Positions 50,321-59,262 of a DNA stretch of 64,000 nucleotides are shown here, piece by piece. Position 1 is the stretch's first letter. Each line of letters starts with the position of its first letter. Below the pieces are notes generated by a model that saw nothing but the letters and a program-made list of their open reading frames with translations, was not told the origin of the DNA and searched no databases. Made by a program: the position numbers and the translations under genes. The stretch comes from JAWWPG01 sp963820035 (GTDB taxonomy: Bacteria; Actinomycetota; Actinomycetes; Propionibacteriales; Nocardioidaceae): positions 434,001 to 498,000 of the forward strand of contig CAWFYK010000005.1 of the NCBI GenBank assembly GCA_963820035.1. The letters are read 5' to 3'.

Positions 50321-50793
50321 CGGACACGCGAGCCTGGCAGGCGGCTGCCGGCGTCCTCGACCCGGAGGTCCCGGTGCTCACCATCGACGACCTCGGCGTG
50401 CTTCGCGACGTCACCGTCGACGCGGGTGGCCATGTCGACGTCGAGATCACGCCGACGTACTCAGGCTGCCCTGCGATGGACGCGATACGCGACGATGTCA
50501 CGTCGGCGCTGGCGGACGCCGGCTACCGCGACGTCACCGTGCGGATGGTGCTGGCCCCCGCGTGGAGCACCGACTGGATGAGCGAAACCGGCAAACAGAA
50601 GCTGCTGGCCTACGGCATCGCGCCACCGGAGCCGACGTCGACCCGGACCGTCACGCTTCAGCTGTCGGTCAGATGCCCGCAGTGTGGGTCGGGCGCCACC
50701 CGTGAGCTGAGCCATTTCGGGTCGACCGCGTGCAAGTCCTTGTGGGTCTGTGACGACTGCAAGGAGCCCTTCGACCACTTCAAGGCGCACTAG
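50317..50793 (+). CDS. paaD: Epoxidase assembly protein PaaD (MIP18-like)
   Basis: GTG 50317 overlaps the paaC stop. The 158-residue product has a DUF59/MIP18 domain (PEVPVLTIDDLGVLRDVTVDAGGHVDVEITPTYSGCPAMDAI, with the conserved Cys) followed by a zinc-ribbon-like end (RCPQCGSGATRELSHFGSTACKSLWVCDDCKEPFDHFKAH). It is thought to help mature the di-iron or FeS site of the Paa complex. Confidence 0.93.
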   Translation: MTDTRAWQAAAGVLDPEVPVLTIDDLGVLRDVTVDAGGHVDVEITPTYSGCPAMDAIRDDVTSALADAGYRDVTVRMVLAPAWSTDWMSETGKQKLLAYGIAPPEPTSTRTVTLQLSVRCPQCGSGATRELSHFGSTACKSLWVCDDCKEPFDHFKAH

Positions 50794-50796
50794 CAG

Positions 50797-51891
50797 ATGC
50801 CCACCATCCACACCGCGGAAGCCCGCCGACCGGTCTTCCACTCGCTGCGGGTGAGCGATGTCGACGAGCTCACCGACGATGCCGTCTGCATCAGCTTCGA
50901 CGTGCCACCCGAGCTGGCCGAAGCCTACGACTTCGTGCAGGGCCAGCACCTCACTCTGCGGACGTCCATGGCGGGCGACGATGTCCGCCGCAGCTACTCC
51001 ATCTGTGCACCCGCCGGGTCCGGCAAGCTCCGCATCGGAGTCAAGGTGCTTCCCGGTGGTCACTTCTCGGGCTTCGCCGCGGGAACCCTCGCCGTCGGCG
51101 ACGAGCTCGAGGTCATGACGCCGATGGGGCGCTTCAACACGCCGCTCGACCCCGCGAACGCCAAGCATTACTGCGCGATCGCCGCCGGCAGCGGGATCAC
51201 CCCGATCCTCTCGATCGTCGCCACGACACTCGTTGAGGAGCCGTCGAGCCGAGTGACTCTGCTGTTCGCCAACCGGACGAGCCGCACGGTGATGTTCCTC
51301 GAGGACCTCGAGGATCTCAAGGACCGCTATCCCGACCGGTTCCACCTGATCCACGTGCTCAGCCGGGAGGAGCAGGACGCCGAGCTGCTGTCCGGTCGAC
51401 TCGACAAGGCGCGGCTCACCAAGATCACCGAGACGCTGGTGCCCGCGACGTCCGTCGACGAGTGGTTCCTCTGCGGGCCCTACGAGATGGTCATCGACCT
51501 GCGCGACGCCCTCGTCGAGAGCGGGGTCGACAAGACCCACATCCACTCCGAGCTGTTCCACGTCGAGAAGGCGCCGCCGGTGCGGGCACCGTCTGCGGCC
51601 GACGAGGGCGAGGGCTCCGATGTCACGATCAACCTCGACGGTCGCCGCTCGTCGTTCCGGCTCAAGGGGGCCGACATGTCCGTTCTCGAGGCCGCCCTTC
51701 TGGTACGCGCGGACGCTCCGTTCGCCTGCAAGGGTGGCGTCTGCGGCACCTGCCGGGCCAAGGTGCTCGAGGGCTCGGTCGAGATGGACACCAACTACGC
51801 CCTCGAACCCGACGAGCTGGCCGCGGGTTATGTCCTGACCTGTCAGAGTCATCCCACGACCCCAACGCTGAGTGTCGACTTCGACGCCTGA
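50797..51891 (+). CDS. paaE: Phenylacetyl-CoA epoxidase reductase
   Basis: The 364-residue product combines an FNR-type FAD/NADPH module (LTLRTSMAGDDVRRSYSIC, GSGITPILSIVATTL, WFLCGPYEMVIDL) and a C-terminal plant-type 2Fe-2S ferredoxin (APFACKGGVCGTCRAKVLEG ... LTCQSHP, the C-x4-C-x2-C...C pattern). It passes electrons from NADPH to PaaA. It is three bases downstream of paaD and ends the run; paaG, paaZ, paaK and a PaaR-type regulator are not in the window. Confidence 0.94.
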   Translation: MPTIHTAEARRPVFHSLRVSDVDELTDDAVCISFDVPPELAEAYDFVQGQHLTLRTSMAGDDVRRSYSICAPAGSGKLRIGVKVLPGGHFSGFAAGTLAVGDELEVMTPMGRFNTPLDPANAKHYCAIAAGSGITPILSIVATTLVEEPSSRVTLLFANRTSRTVMFLEDLEDLKDRYPDRFHLIHVLSREEQDAELLSGRLDKARLTKITETLVPATSVDEWFLCGPYEMVIDLRDALVESGVDKTHIHSELFHVEKAPPVRAPSAADEGEGSDVTINLDGRRSSFRLKGADMSVLEAALLVRADAPFACKGGVCGTCRAKVLEGSVEMDTNYALEPDELAAGYVLTCQSHPTTPTLSVDFDA

Positions 51892-51979
51892 TCGAGTCGC
51901 GGCGAGAATCCGGCGCGGGTAGGTTAGACAGCCGCGAGCCTGTCGGCTCGATCTCGCGGCGAGTGTTGAGGAGCTCCTG

Positions 51980-52765
51980 ATGACAACCCGTGATACGCCC
52001 TTCGCGCCCGGCACGCCGTGCTGGGTGGATCTGCTCAGCTCCGACGTGGTCAAGGCGAAAGCGTTCTACGGTGGCCTCTTCGGCTGGACGAGCGAGGATG
52101 CCGGCCAGGAGTTCGGCGGCTACGTCAACTTCTTCTCCGATGGCCTCCAGGTGGCCGGGATGATGCCGAACAACCCGGGGATGAGAAGCCCCGACGTGTG
52201 GACGACCTACATCTCGACCGACGACATCGAAGCCACCGTGGCGACAGCCACCGCTGGCGGCGCCACCGTGCTGTCCCAGGCGATGCAGGTCCAGGACCTC
52301 GGATGGATGGCCGTGATCAGCGACCCGGTCGGCGCTGTCGTCGGGCTCTGGCAGCCGGGCCGCCATACCGGGTTCCGCAAATACAACGAACCGGGCTCGG
52401 TGACCTGGGACGAACACCACAGCAAGGACTTCGCCACGTCCACGCCGTTCTATGCCTCGACCTTCGGCTGGACCATCGAGCCGATGTCCGATACCGACGA
52501 GTTCCGCTACTCAACCGGCAAGCTGGGGGAGGACACGGTCGTCGGGCTGATGGACTCGAGCTCGTTCCTGCCCGACCAGGTGCCCTCGCACTGGGCTGTC
52601 TACTTCAGTGTCGAGAGTGCCGACGCCTCCATCGCGAAGCTTGTCGAGCTCGGCGGCACGGTCGTCCGCCCGGCCGAGGACACTGCCTTCGGACGGATGG
52701 CCGACGTCAGCGACCCGACCGGTGCCGTGTTCAAGCTGCACCAGGCTCCTGCGGGTGACGCCTGA
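51980..52765 (+). CDS. Double VOC-domain (glyoxalase-like) protein
   Basis: GAGGAG precedes ATG 51980. The 261-residue product has two VOC domains: PCWVDLLSSDVVKAKAFYGGLFGWTSEDAG ... DPVGAVVGLWQPG (about 10-125) and WDEHHSKDFATSTPFYASTFGWTIEPMSD ... DPTGAVFKLHQ (about 135-255). VOC proteins act as dioxygenases, glyoxalases or binding proteins; this type is common in actinomycetes with no known substrate. It lies five bases ahead of the molybdenum enzyme genes and may share their transcript. Confidence 0.88.
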   Translation: MTTRDTPFAPGTPCWVDLLSSDVVKAKAFYGGLFGWTSEDAGQEFGGYVNFFSDGLQVAGMMPNNPGMRSPDVWTTYISTDDIEATVATATAGGATVLSQAMQVQDLGWMAVISDPVGAVVGLWQPGRHTGFRKYNEPGSVTWDEHHSKDFATSTPFYASTFGWTIEPMSDTDEFRYSTGKLGEDTVVGLMDSSSFLPDQVPSHWAVYFSVESADASIAKLVELGGTVVRPAEDTAFGRMADVSDPTGAVFKLHQAPAGDA

Positions 52766-52770
52766 CCGCG

Positions 52771-53310
52771 GTGGACCGCGACGTGACGTCGACGGACGTC
52801 GTGCTGCGGGTCAACGGAGAGGAGCTGTCGGTCAGCCTCGACAACCGGACGTCGCTCCTCGACGCGTTGCGGGACCACGTGGGCCTGACCGGTTCCAAGA
52901 AGGGCTGTGACCACGGCCAGTGCGGAGCCTGCACCGTGCTGGTCGACGGACGGCGGACACTCTCGTGTCTGGTGCTTGCGGTGGCGGCCGACGGGTCCGA
53001 GATCGTCACGATCGAAGGGCTGGCCGACGCCAACGGGCTGCACCCGCTCCAGCGTGTCTTCATCGACCGTGATGCCTTGCAATGCGGCTACTGCACGCCC
53101 GGGCAGATCTGCTCGGCTGTCGGGATGCTCGACGAGGCCGATCGTGGCTGGCCGAGCGCGGTCACCCCCTCGGAGACCGTCAGCATCTCCGGCCGCGCCG
53201 CCCTCGACGCCGACGAGGTGCGGGAGCGGATGAGCGGCAACCTGTGCCGGTGCGGCGCCTACGTCAACATCGTGCCCGCGATCCTCGACGTCGCGGAGAC
53301 CGGACGGTGA
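52771..53310 (+). CDS. Aldehyde oxidoreductase 2Fe-2S subunit (PaoA-like)
   Basis: The 179-residue product has the plant-type cluster GCDHGQCGACTVLVDGRRTLSC and the second cluster LQCGYCTPGQICSAVGML ... MSGNLCRCGAYVNIV. It transfers electrons between the molybdenum centre and FAD. No Tat signal is present, unlike E. coli PaoA, so the enzyme is probably cytoplasmic. Start GTG 52771; it overlaps the FAD-subunit gene by four bases. Confidence 0.9.
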   Translation: MDRDVTSTDVVLRVNGEELSVSLDNRTSLLDALRDHVGLTGSKKGCDHGQCGACTVLVDGRRTLSCLVLAVAADGSEIVTIEGLADANGLHPLQRVFIDRDALQCGYCTPGQICSAVGMLDEADRGWPSAVTPSETVSISGRAALDADEVRERMSGNLCRCGAYVNIVPAILDVAETGR

Positions 53311-54317
53311 GGCGCTTCAGCTACCAGAGACCCGTCACGGTGGAGGAGGCGATCGCCCTCGCCTCCGGGTCCGACGCCGACCGGACCAGCTATCTCGGGG
53401 GCGGCACCAACCTCGTCGACCTGATGCGGCTCGGGGTCCAGCGCCCAGCGGTGCTCATTGACGTGACAGGGGTGCTTGCCACCTCCGTCGAGGACACCGC
53501 AGCCGGCGGGTTGCTGCTCGGTGCGGGGATGCGCAACAGCGACCTTGCAGCCGATCCTCGCGTCCGCCGTGACTACCCGGCGCTCTCGCAGGCCTTGCTG
53601 ACCGGCGCATCCGGGCAGCTCCGCAATATGGCGACGGTGGGAGGGAACCTGCTCCAGCGCACGCGCTGCCTCTACTTCCAGGACGTCAGCAAGCCGTGCA
53701 ACAAGCGCCAGCCGGGCTCGGGCTGCCCGGCCCGCGACGGCATCCATCGGGACCTCGGCATCCTCGGCGTCAGCGAGCGCTGCATCGCCACCCACCCGTC
53801 CGACATGGCGGTCGCACTGGCCGCGCTCGACGCGGTCGTGCAGGTCGAGGGTGCGGACGGTCCGCGCAGACTCGCCCTGGGCGAGCTCTACCGGGCTCCT
53901 GGCGATGACCCCGCACGCGACACGACCCTGCGTCGGGGGGATCTCATCACGGCGGTCGAGCTTCCCCCCGCGGACGCGTTGAGCCGAGCCTCGGCCTACC
54001 GCAAGGTGCGGGATCGGGCCTCCTACGCCTTCGCTGTCGGAGCGGTGGCCGCAGCCGTCGTCGTCGACCGAGGCGAGGTCGCGGACGTCCGGATCGCGCT
54101 GGGCGCGGTCGCGCCGTACCCTTGGCGGGCCCGACTGGCAGAGGAGGCCCTCCGCGGTCAGCGGCTGAGCGCTGCCGCCGTACGACGCGCTGTGGCACTC
54201 GAGATGGAGCAGGCTCAACCGTTGCCCGACAACGGGTTCAAGGCACGGCTCGCGGGCGAGATCGCCGCTGCGGTGCTCGTCCGGCTGGCCGGCGTCGAGC
54301 CCGAGGAGCGGCCATGA
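53307..54317 (+). CDS. Aldehyde oxidoreductase FAD subunit with 4Fe-4S insertion (PaoB-like)
   Basis: GTG 53307 overlaps the previous stop. The 336-residue product has the molybdopterin dehydrogenase FAD domain (YLGGGTNLVDLMRLGVQRP, RNMATVGGNLLQRTRC) and the inserted segment CLYFQDVSKPCNKRQPGSGCPA, whose cysteines bind a 4Fe-4S cluster in PaoB. This insertion is what points to a PaoABC-like aldehyde oxidoreductase rather than xanthine dehydrogenase. Overlaps the large-subunit gene by four bases. Confidence 0.9.
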   Translation: MRRFSYQRPVTVEEAIALASGSDADRTSYLGGGTNLVDLMRLGVQRPAVLIDVTGVLATSVEDTAAGGLLLGAGMRNSDLAADPRVRRDYPALSQALLTGASGQLRNMATVGGNLLQRTRCLYFQDVSKPCNKRQPGSGCPARDGIHRDLGILGVSERCIATHPSDMAVALAALDAVVQVEGADGPRRLALGELYRAPGDDPARDTTLRRGDLITAVELPPADALSRASAYRKVRDRASYAFAVGAVAAAVVVDRGEVADVRIALGAVAPYPWRARLAEEALRGQRLSAAAVRRAVALEMEQAQPLPDNGFKARLAGEIAAAVLVRLAGVEPEERP

Positions 54318-56410
54318 CCTCGACGCTGGACCGACGGTCGGCCGCCACGTCGATCGCTCGCGTCGAGGGCCTCGACAAGGTCACCGGCAAAGCACGCTAC
54401 GCCTTCGAGTACGCCGCGGAAGGTGCGGCCTACGCCTGGCCCGTCCAGGCGACGATCGCGCGCGGTCGGGTGACCGGCGTCGACGTCGACGCGGTGGTCG
54501 GCAGAGACGAGGTGCTGGTGGTGCTGTGGCACGGGAACGCCCCGAAGCTGCAGGACGTGGGCAACGCCATGGTCGCCGTCCTGCAGGGCGTTGATGTCGG
54601 GTTCCGTGGGCAGGTGGTGGCACTCGTCGTCGCCCTCACCCAGGAAGCTGCCAGGGAGGCAGCGACCCGGCTGCGGGTGGACTACGACGCAGAGCCGCAC
54701 GACACGGTGCTCACCCCGGATCATCCGACGCTCTACAAGCCCGAGTTCATCAACCCCCACGACGACCCCGACACGACGATCGGTGACGCGGAGACGGCCT
54801 TCGCCGCGAGCCCGGTCCAGGTCGACGCGACCTACCGAACCCCGGCGCAGCACAACAACCCGATGGAGCCGCACGCCACCACCGCGACCTGGGATGGTGA
54901 CCGGCTCACCGTGCAGGACTCGAACCAGGGCGGTCAGATCGTCCGCGACACCTTGGCGAAGCTGTTCGACATCGCGCCCGCCCAGGTCGAGGTGGTCAGC
55001 GCTCACGTGGGAGGTGGGTTCGGGGCGAAGGGCACCCCACGGCCCAACGTCGTGCTGGCGGCGATGGCGGCCCGGGTCGTCGGCCGCCCGGTGAAGATCG
55101 CTCTGACGCGGCAGCACCAGTTCTCCCTCGTCGGCTACCGCACCCCGACCATCCAACGGATGCGGCTGGGCGCCGACTCGGACGGTGTCCTGACCTCGAT
55201 CAGGCACGACGTCATCGAGCAGACATCGACGGTGCGCGAGTTCGCCGAGCAGTCCGGGCTGATCAGCCGCGTGATGTACGCCGCGCCCAACCGCCGCACG
55301 ACACACCGGCTGGCCAAGCTCGACGTCCCCATCCCATCGTGGATGCGGGCACCTGGGGAGTGCCCCGGCTCCTTCGCGCTGGAGTCCGTGATGGACGAGC
55401 TTGCCGCCGCGACGAACGTCGACCCGGTCGAGCTCCGCATCCGCAACGAGCCGAATGTCGATCCCGAGAGCGGCCTGCCGTTCTCCAGCCGCCACCTCGT
55501 CGAGTGCCTTCGGGTCGGGGCGGAGCGCTTCGGTTGGGTCGAGCGCGACTCGCGCCCGAGGCGGCGACGCGATGGCCGCTGGCTCGTCGGCGCCGGAGTC
55601 GCCTCGTCGACCTATCCCTTCCATGTCGCTCCGGCGACCGCTCGCGTCTCGGTCGACGCTCAGGGCCGCTATACCGCTTCGATCAACGCGACGGACATCG
55701 GCACGGGTGCTCGAACCGCGCTGCTCCAGATCGCCGCCGAGACGATGGGGGTGGACCCCGAGGACGTCACGATCCTCATCGGCGACACCCGGCTTCCGAG
55801 GGCCGGCATCGCTGGTGGCTCGATGGGCACCAGCTCGTGGGGATGGGCGATGCAGAAGGCGGCGGCGAAGCTGGCCGCCCGGCTGCGGGGCGAAGGAGGT
55901 GCGATCCCACCCGAGGGGATCGAGGCGACCGAGGGCACGGCCGTTGATATCAAGGCCATGGAGTCCTTCAGCCGGCACGCCTTCGGCGCCCAGTTCGTCG
56001 AGGCTCGGGTCGACGCCGACACCGGTGAGATCCGGGTGCCGCGCATGGTCGGTGTCTTCGCGGCCGGCCGGATCATCAACGCCCGCACCGCCCGTTCGCA
56101 GCTCATCGGCGGTATGACGATGGGACTCTCGATGGCGTTGCACGAAGAGGGTTTGATGGACGGCGAGTTCGGCGACTACGCCAACCACGACCTCGCGTCG
56201 TACCACGTCGCCGCCAATGCGGACGTCGGCGACATCGACGTGAGCTGGCTCGACGAGGACGACCCGCATCTCGGGGGCAACGGCACCAAGGGCATCGGTG
56301 AGATCGGCATCGTGGGCACGGCGGCGGCCGTCGCCAACGCGGTCTTCAACGCGACGGGCATCCGGCTGCGCAGCCTGCCGCTCCATCTGGAGGACCTGCT
56401 CGGCCGCTAA
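54314..56410 (+). CDS. Aldehyde oxidoreductase molybdopterin subunit (PaoC-like)
   Basis: ATG 54314 overlaps the previous stop (ATGA). The 698-residue product has the aldehyde oxidase/xanthine dehydrogenase domains: VEGLDKVTGKARYAFE, PMEPHATTATWDG, HVGGGFGAKGTPRP near the cofactor, MRAPGECPGSFALESVMDELA, and the catalytic Glu near the end in GNGTKGIGEIGIVG. With its two partners it oxidises aldehydes, often aromatic, to acids. Location beside paa genes suggests phenylacetaldehyde or related compounds as substrate; this is inference. Confidence 0.9.
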   Translation: MTSTLDRRSAATSIARVEGLDKVTGKARYAFEYAAEGAAYAWPVQATIARGRVTGVDVDAVVGRDEVLVVLWHGNAPKLQDVGNAMVAVLQGVDVGFRGQVVALVVALTQEAAREAATRLRVDYDAEPHDTVLTPDHPTLYKPEFINPHDDPDTTIGDAETAFAASPVQVDATYRTPAQHNNPMEPHATTATWDGDRLTVQDSNQGGQIVRDTLAKLFDIAPAQVEVVSAHVGGGFGAKGTPRPNVVLAAMAARVVGRPVKIALTRQHQFSLVGYRTPTIQRMRLGADSDGVLTSIRHDVIEQTSTVREFAEQSGLISRVMYAAPNRRTTHRLAKLDVPIPSWMRAPGECPGSFALESVMDELAAATNVDPVELRIRNEPNVDPESGLPFSSRHLVECLRVGAERFGWVERDSRPRRRRDGRWLVGAGVASSTYPFHVAPATARVSVDAQGRYTASINATDIGTGARTALLQIAAETMGVDPEDVTILIGDTRLPRAGIAGGSMGTSSWGWAMQKAAAKLAARLRGEGGAIPPEGIEATEGTAVDIKAMESFSRHAFGAQFVEARVDADTGEIRVPRMVGVFAAGRIINARTARSQLIGGMTMGLSMALHEEGLMDGEFGDYANHDLASYHVAANADVGDIDVSWLDEDDPHLGGNGTKGIGEIGIVGTAAAVANAVFNATGIRLRSLPLHLEDLLGR

Positions 56411-56556
56411 TGGTGCCGTGTCGAGCGGCCCTCGGCGGACCGTGGCGGGCGATACTCTGGTGCCGCTGCGGGAGCTCACCTCCCGGCGGTGCAGGCCCAA
56501 CCACCCCGACGCCGACAAGGACAGGGAAGGGGTCGAATGAAGGAGGCACGCTCCTC

Positions 56557-57681
56557 ATGAAGCGCATCGCCCTGCTGGCGGTCATCGCCGCCGCGCTCAC
56601 CACCACGACATCCGGCTGGCTGCCTGCGGGCGCTGCTGCGGATGGGGTCACCCATTCGTCGACCCACGCCTCCGCCCCCGCGACGGTCAAGGCGGTCACC
56701 GTCAAGTCGGGCCTCGCGAACCCGGCCGGATTCGCTTTCCTGCCGAACGGCCAGATCATCTACGGCGAGCGCAACACCGGCCGAGTGATGTTGCTGAACC
56801 CGGCAAACGGGCACCTCTCCGTCATGTTCAGGATCAGCAAGGTCGAGTCGAACGGCGAGCAGGGTCTGCTCGGTCTCGCGGTCGACCCGGGATGGCCCGG
56901 CCAGCCGTTCATCTACGCCTACGCGACGCGGCAGCAGAAGACCCTTCAGAACCAGATCCTCAAGGTCACCGTTGCGAACGGCAAGGCCATCTCCCGCCAG
57001 GTGATCTGGCGGCTCGACACGACGGCTGGCACCTACCACGATGGCGGCCACATCGCCTTCGGCCCAGGCGGGAGGCTTTATGCCGTGGTGGGTGAGGGCC
57101 ACGACTCGACGAACGCCCAGGATCTGACGAACGACGCGGGGAAAGTGCTTCGCATGAACCGCGACGGCAGCGTCCCGGTCAGCAACCCGTTCCCTGGCAG
57201 CCTGATCTACTCCTACGGCCTGCGGAACTCGTTCGGCTTCGCGTTCGACCCGCGGTCCGCCACCCTCTGGGAGACGGAGAACGGGCCGAACTGCGTGGAC
57301 GAGCTCAACGTCGAGCAGTCAGGCGAGAACCACGGGTGGGGGCCGCACGAGACCTGCTCTGGCAGCGCGCCGAACAACACGAACCAGGACGGTCCAGAGC
57401 CCAGGGTCCTGCCGCTTCGCTGGTTCACGCCGACCATCGCGCCGACCGGACTGGCGTTCTGCCAGAAGTGCGGGATCCCCACCGCCAACGGCGACCTGTT
57501 CTTCGGTGCCTACAACACCGGTGAGATCCGGGAGGTCAAGCTCACCGCAGACCGCAAGGACGTCGCCTCGATGTTCGTCGCACTCGACTTCCCGGCGTCC
57601 GTGCTCTCGATGCAGGCGGCGCCGACGGGCGGCGTGTACTTCTCCACCGCTGACACGATCTACCACCTGGTTCGGGCGTAG
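56557..57681 (+). CDS. Secreted PQQ-type glucose/sorbosone dehydrogenase-like protein
   Basis: AAGGAGG (56540-56546) stands ahead of ATG 56557. A signal peptide (MKRIALLAVIAAALTTTTSGWLPAGAAA) is followed by the soluble glucose dehydrogenase propeller: GLANPAGFAFLPNGQIIYGERNTGRV, EQGLLGLAVDP, TYHDGGHIAFGPGGRLYAVVGEGHD with the catalytic His (H of YHDGGHI), GLRNSFGFAFDP and ENGPNCVDELN. It should oxidise aldose sugars in the periplasm-like space if PQQ is supplied; other members work without PQQ. Four cysteines (NCVDE, TCSGS, FCQKCG) may form disulfides. Confidence 0.85.
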   Translation: MKRIALLAVIAAALTTTTSGWLPAGAAADGVTHSSTHASAPATVKAVTVKSGLANPAGFAFLPNGQIIYGERNTGRVMLLNPANGHLSVMFRISKVESNGEQGLLGLAVDPGWPGQPFIYAYATRQQKTLQNQILKVTVANGKAISRQVIWRLDTTAGTYHDGGHIAFGPGGRLYAVVGEGHDSTNAQDLTNDAGKVLRMNRDGSVPVSNPFPGSLIYSYGLRNSFGFAFDPRSATLWETENGPNCVDELNVEQSGENHGWGPHETCSGSAPNNTNQDGPEPRVLPLRWFTPTIAPTGLAFCQKCGIPTANGDLFFGAYNTGEIREVKLTADRKDVASMFVALDFPASVLSMQAAPTGGVYFSTADTIYHLVRA

Positions 57682-57769
57682 TCGGAGGGGCAGCGAATCC
57701 GGGAGCGACGTCAGCACCGTTCCGAGCTCCGCGCCTGCACGCTTCCCGGGGGCTGGCGGCCCGCCCTGT

Positions 57770-57775
57770 TAGTGT
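57770..57775 (+). promoter_or_regulatory. -10 box of leaderless thyA
   Basis: TAGTGT ends seven bases before ATG 57783. There is no Shine-Dalgarno. Confidence 0.5.
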
Positions 57776-57782
57776 CGGGCCC

Positions 57783-58577
57783 ATGCGGCAGTACCTCGAC
57801 CTGATGCAGCGGGTTCTCGATGAGGGCGTCGAGAAGAGCGACCGCACCGGCACCGGCACGTTGAGCGTCTTCGGAGACCAGCTGCGATTCGACCTCAACG
57901 CAGGTTTCCCGCTCGTCACCACCAAGAAGGTGCACCTGCGATCGGTCTTCGGCGAGCTGTTGTGGTTCCTCCGTGGTGACACGAACGTGAAGTGGCTGCA
58001 CGACCACGACATCCGCATCTGGGACGAGTGGGCCGACGCCGACGGCGAGCTCGGACCCGTCTACGGCTACCAGTGGCGGAGCTGGCCCACGCCCGACGGG
58101 CGGCACGTCGACCAGTTGCGCGGCGTCATCGACGCGATCCGCGACAACCCCGACTCGAGGCGACACCTGGTCAGCGCCTGGAACGTCGCGGACCTCCCGG
58201 CGATGGCCCTGCCGCCCTGTCACGCGTTCTTCCAGTTCTATGTGGCCGACGGCCGACTGTCCTGCCAGCTCTACCAGCGTTCGGCCGACATCTTCCTCGG
58301 GGTGCCGTTCAACATCGCGTCCTACGCCCTGCTCACCCACCTCGTCGCGCAGGTCACCGGGCTTGCCGTCGGCGACTTCGTGCACACGTTCGGCGACGTC
58401 CACCTCTATCTCAACCATCTCAGCCAGGCCCAGATCCAGCTCAGCCGGGAACCCCGTCCGCTGCCACGCCTCGAGCTCAACCAGGACGTCACCGACATCG
58501 ACGCCTTCACCCTCGACGACATCCAGGTCATGGGCTACGAACCGCACCCGGGGATCAAGGCACCCATCGCCGTATGA
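57783..58577 (+). CDS. thyA: Thymidylate synthase
   Basis: The 264-residue product has the same length as E. coli ThyA, and its catalytic Cys in LPPCHAFFQFYV falls at residue 146, also as in E. coli. Other marks: EKSDRTGTGTLSVFGDQLRFDL, GDTNVKWLHDHDIRIWDEWAD, YQRSADIFLGVPFNIASYALL. It methylates dUMP to dTMP with methylene-tetrahydrofolate. It overlaps folA by four bases, which regenerates the folate. Confidence 0.96.
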   Translation: MRQYLDLMQRVLDEGVEKSDRTGTGTLSVFGDQLRFDLNAGFPLVTTKKVHLRSVFGELLWFLRGDTNVKWLHDHDIRIWDEWADADGELGPVYGYQWRSWPTPDGRHVDQLRGVIDAIRDNPDSRRHLVSAWNVADLPAMALPPCHAFFQFYVADGRLSCQLYQRSADIFLGVPFNIASYALLTHLVAQVTGLAVGDFVHTFGDVHLYLNHLSQAQIQLSREPRPLPRLELNQDVTDIDAFTLDDIQVMGYEPHPGIKAPIAV

Positions 58578-59092
58578 CCGTCACCATCATGGCGGCGGTA
58601 GCGCGCAACGGGGTGATCGGGAGCGACGGCTCGATCCCGTGGCACCTCCCCGAGGACATGAGACGTTTCCGGCGCGTCACCATGGGTCACGTGCTGGTCA
58701 TGGGCCGACGCACCTACGAGTCCATCGGGCGACCGCTTCCCGGCCGGACGACGGTGGTGGTCACGTCCCGACAGCCGTGGCCCACCGACGGCCGCCCGAT
58801 GACGGGTCTCGTGGTGGTCCGCAGCCTTCCCGAGGCGTTGGCCCAGGCGGCGCGTCTCGGTGACGAGACCTTCATCCAGGGCGGGGCACGGATCTATGCC
58901 GAGGCGTTGCCGGTTGCCGACCGCATGATGCTGACCTGGGTCGACCTGGATCCACCGGGTGACACCCGGTTCCCGGAGGTGGACTGGGCGGCCTGGGAGG
59001 AGGTGGCGCGTGAGGAGTTCTCGGGCGGCGCCTGGGCGTCGTACGACCGCCGGGGCGGGCCTCGGACGAAGGCCCACGATGTCGATGGATAA
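58574..59092 (+). CDS. folA: Dihydrofolate reductase
   Basis: ATGA overlap with thyA. The 172-residue product shows the DHFR core: MAAVARNGVIGSDGSIPWHLPEDMRRFRRVTMGHVLVMGRRTYESIGRPLPGRTTVVVTSR with the active-site Asp/Glu (E in LPEDM) and IQGGARIYAEALPVADRMMLTWVDLDPPGDTRFPEVDW. It reduces dihydrofolate to tetrahydrofolate. Confidence 0.96.
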   Translation: MTVTIMAAVARNGVIGSDGSIPWHLPEDMRRFRRVTMGHVLVMGRRTYESIGRPLPGRTTVVVTSRQPWPTDGRPMTGLVVVRSLPEALAQAARLGDETFIQGGARIYAEALPVADRMMLTWVDLDPPGDTRFPEVDWAAWEEVAREEFSGGAWASYDRRGGPRTKAHDVDG

Positions 59093-59142
59093 GATGAGCA
59101 TTCTACTAACGGGAGACCCACCTGCTGGGCTAACATGGAGGT

Positions 59143-59190
59143 GCCTCGTTGCTATCCGGACCCCCGAGCGGGTAGCAACGGGGCTTTTCT
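59143..59190 (+). terminator. Intrinsic terminator after thyA-folA
   Basis: A 16-bp stem (59143-59158 with 59169-59184, two G-U pairs), a loop gacccccgag and then ttttct. It ends the thyA-folA transcript or a small RNA beginning just upstream. Confidence 0.85.
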
Positions 59191-59250
59191 TCGCCCGCAC
59201 CCGACCGAGCCGCTGCCATGTCACGCCCGAGGACAAGCCGGCTCGACCGG

Positions 59251-59256
59251 TAGCCT
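59251..59256 (+). promoter_or_regulatory. -10 box of leaderless dapA
   Basis: TAGCCT lies six bases ahead of ATG 59263, downstream of the terminator. There is no ribosome binding site. Confidence 0.45.
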
Positions 59257-59262
59257 TCTGCC

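Noticed and set aside
52771..56410. Carbon monoxide or xanthine dehydrogenase
   Set aside because: The FAD subunit has the four-cysteine insertion of PaoB-type aldehyde oxidoreductases, and the large subunit lacks the CoxL active-site loop as far as I can see.
54215..56518. 767-codon minus-strand frame
   Set aside because: It is antisense to the molybdopterin subunit, whose motifs are unmistakable on the plus strand.
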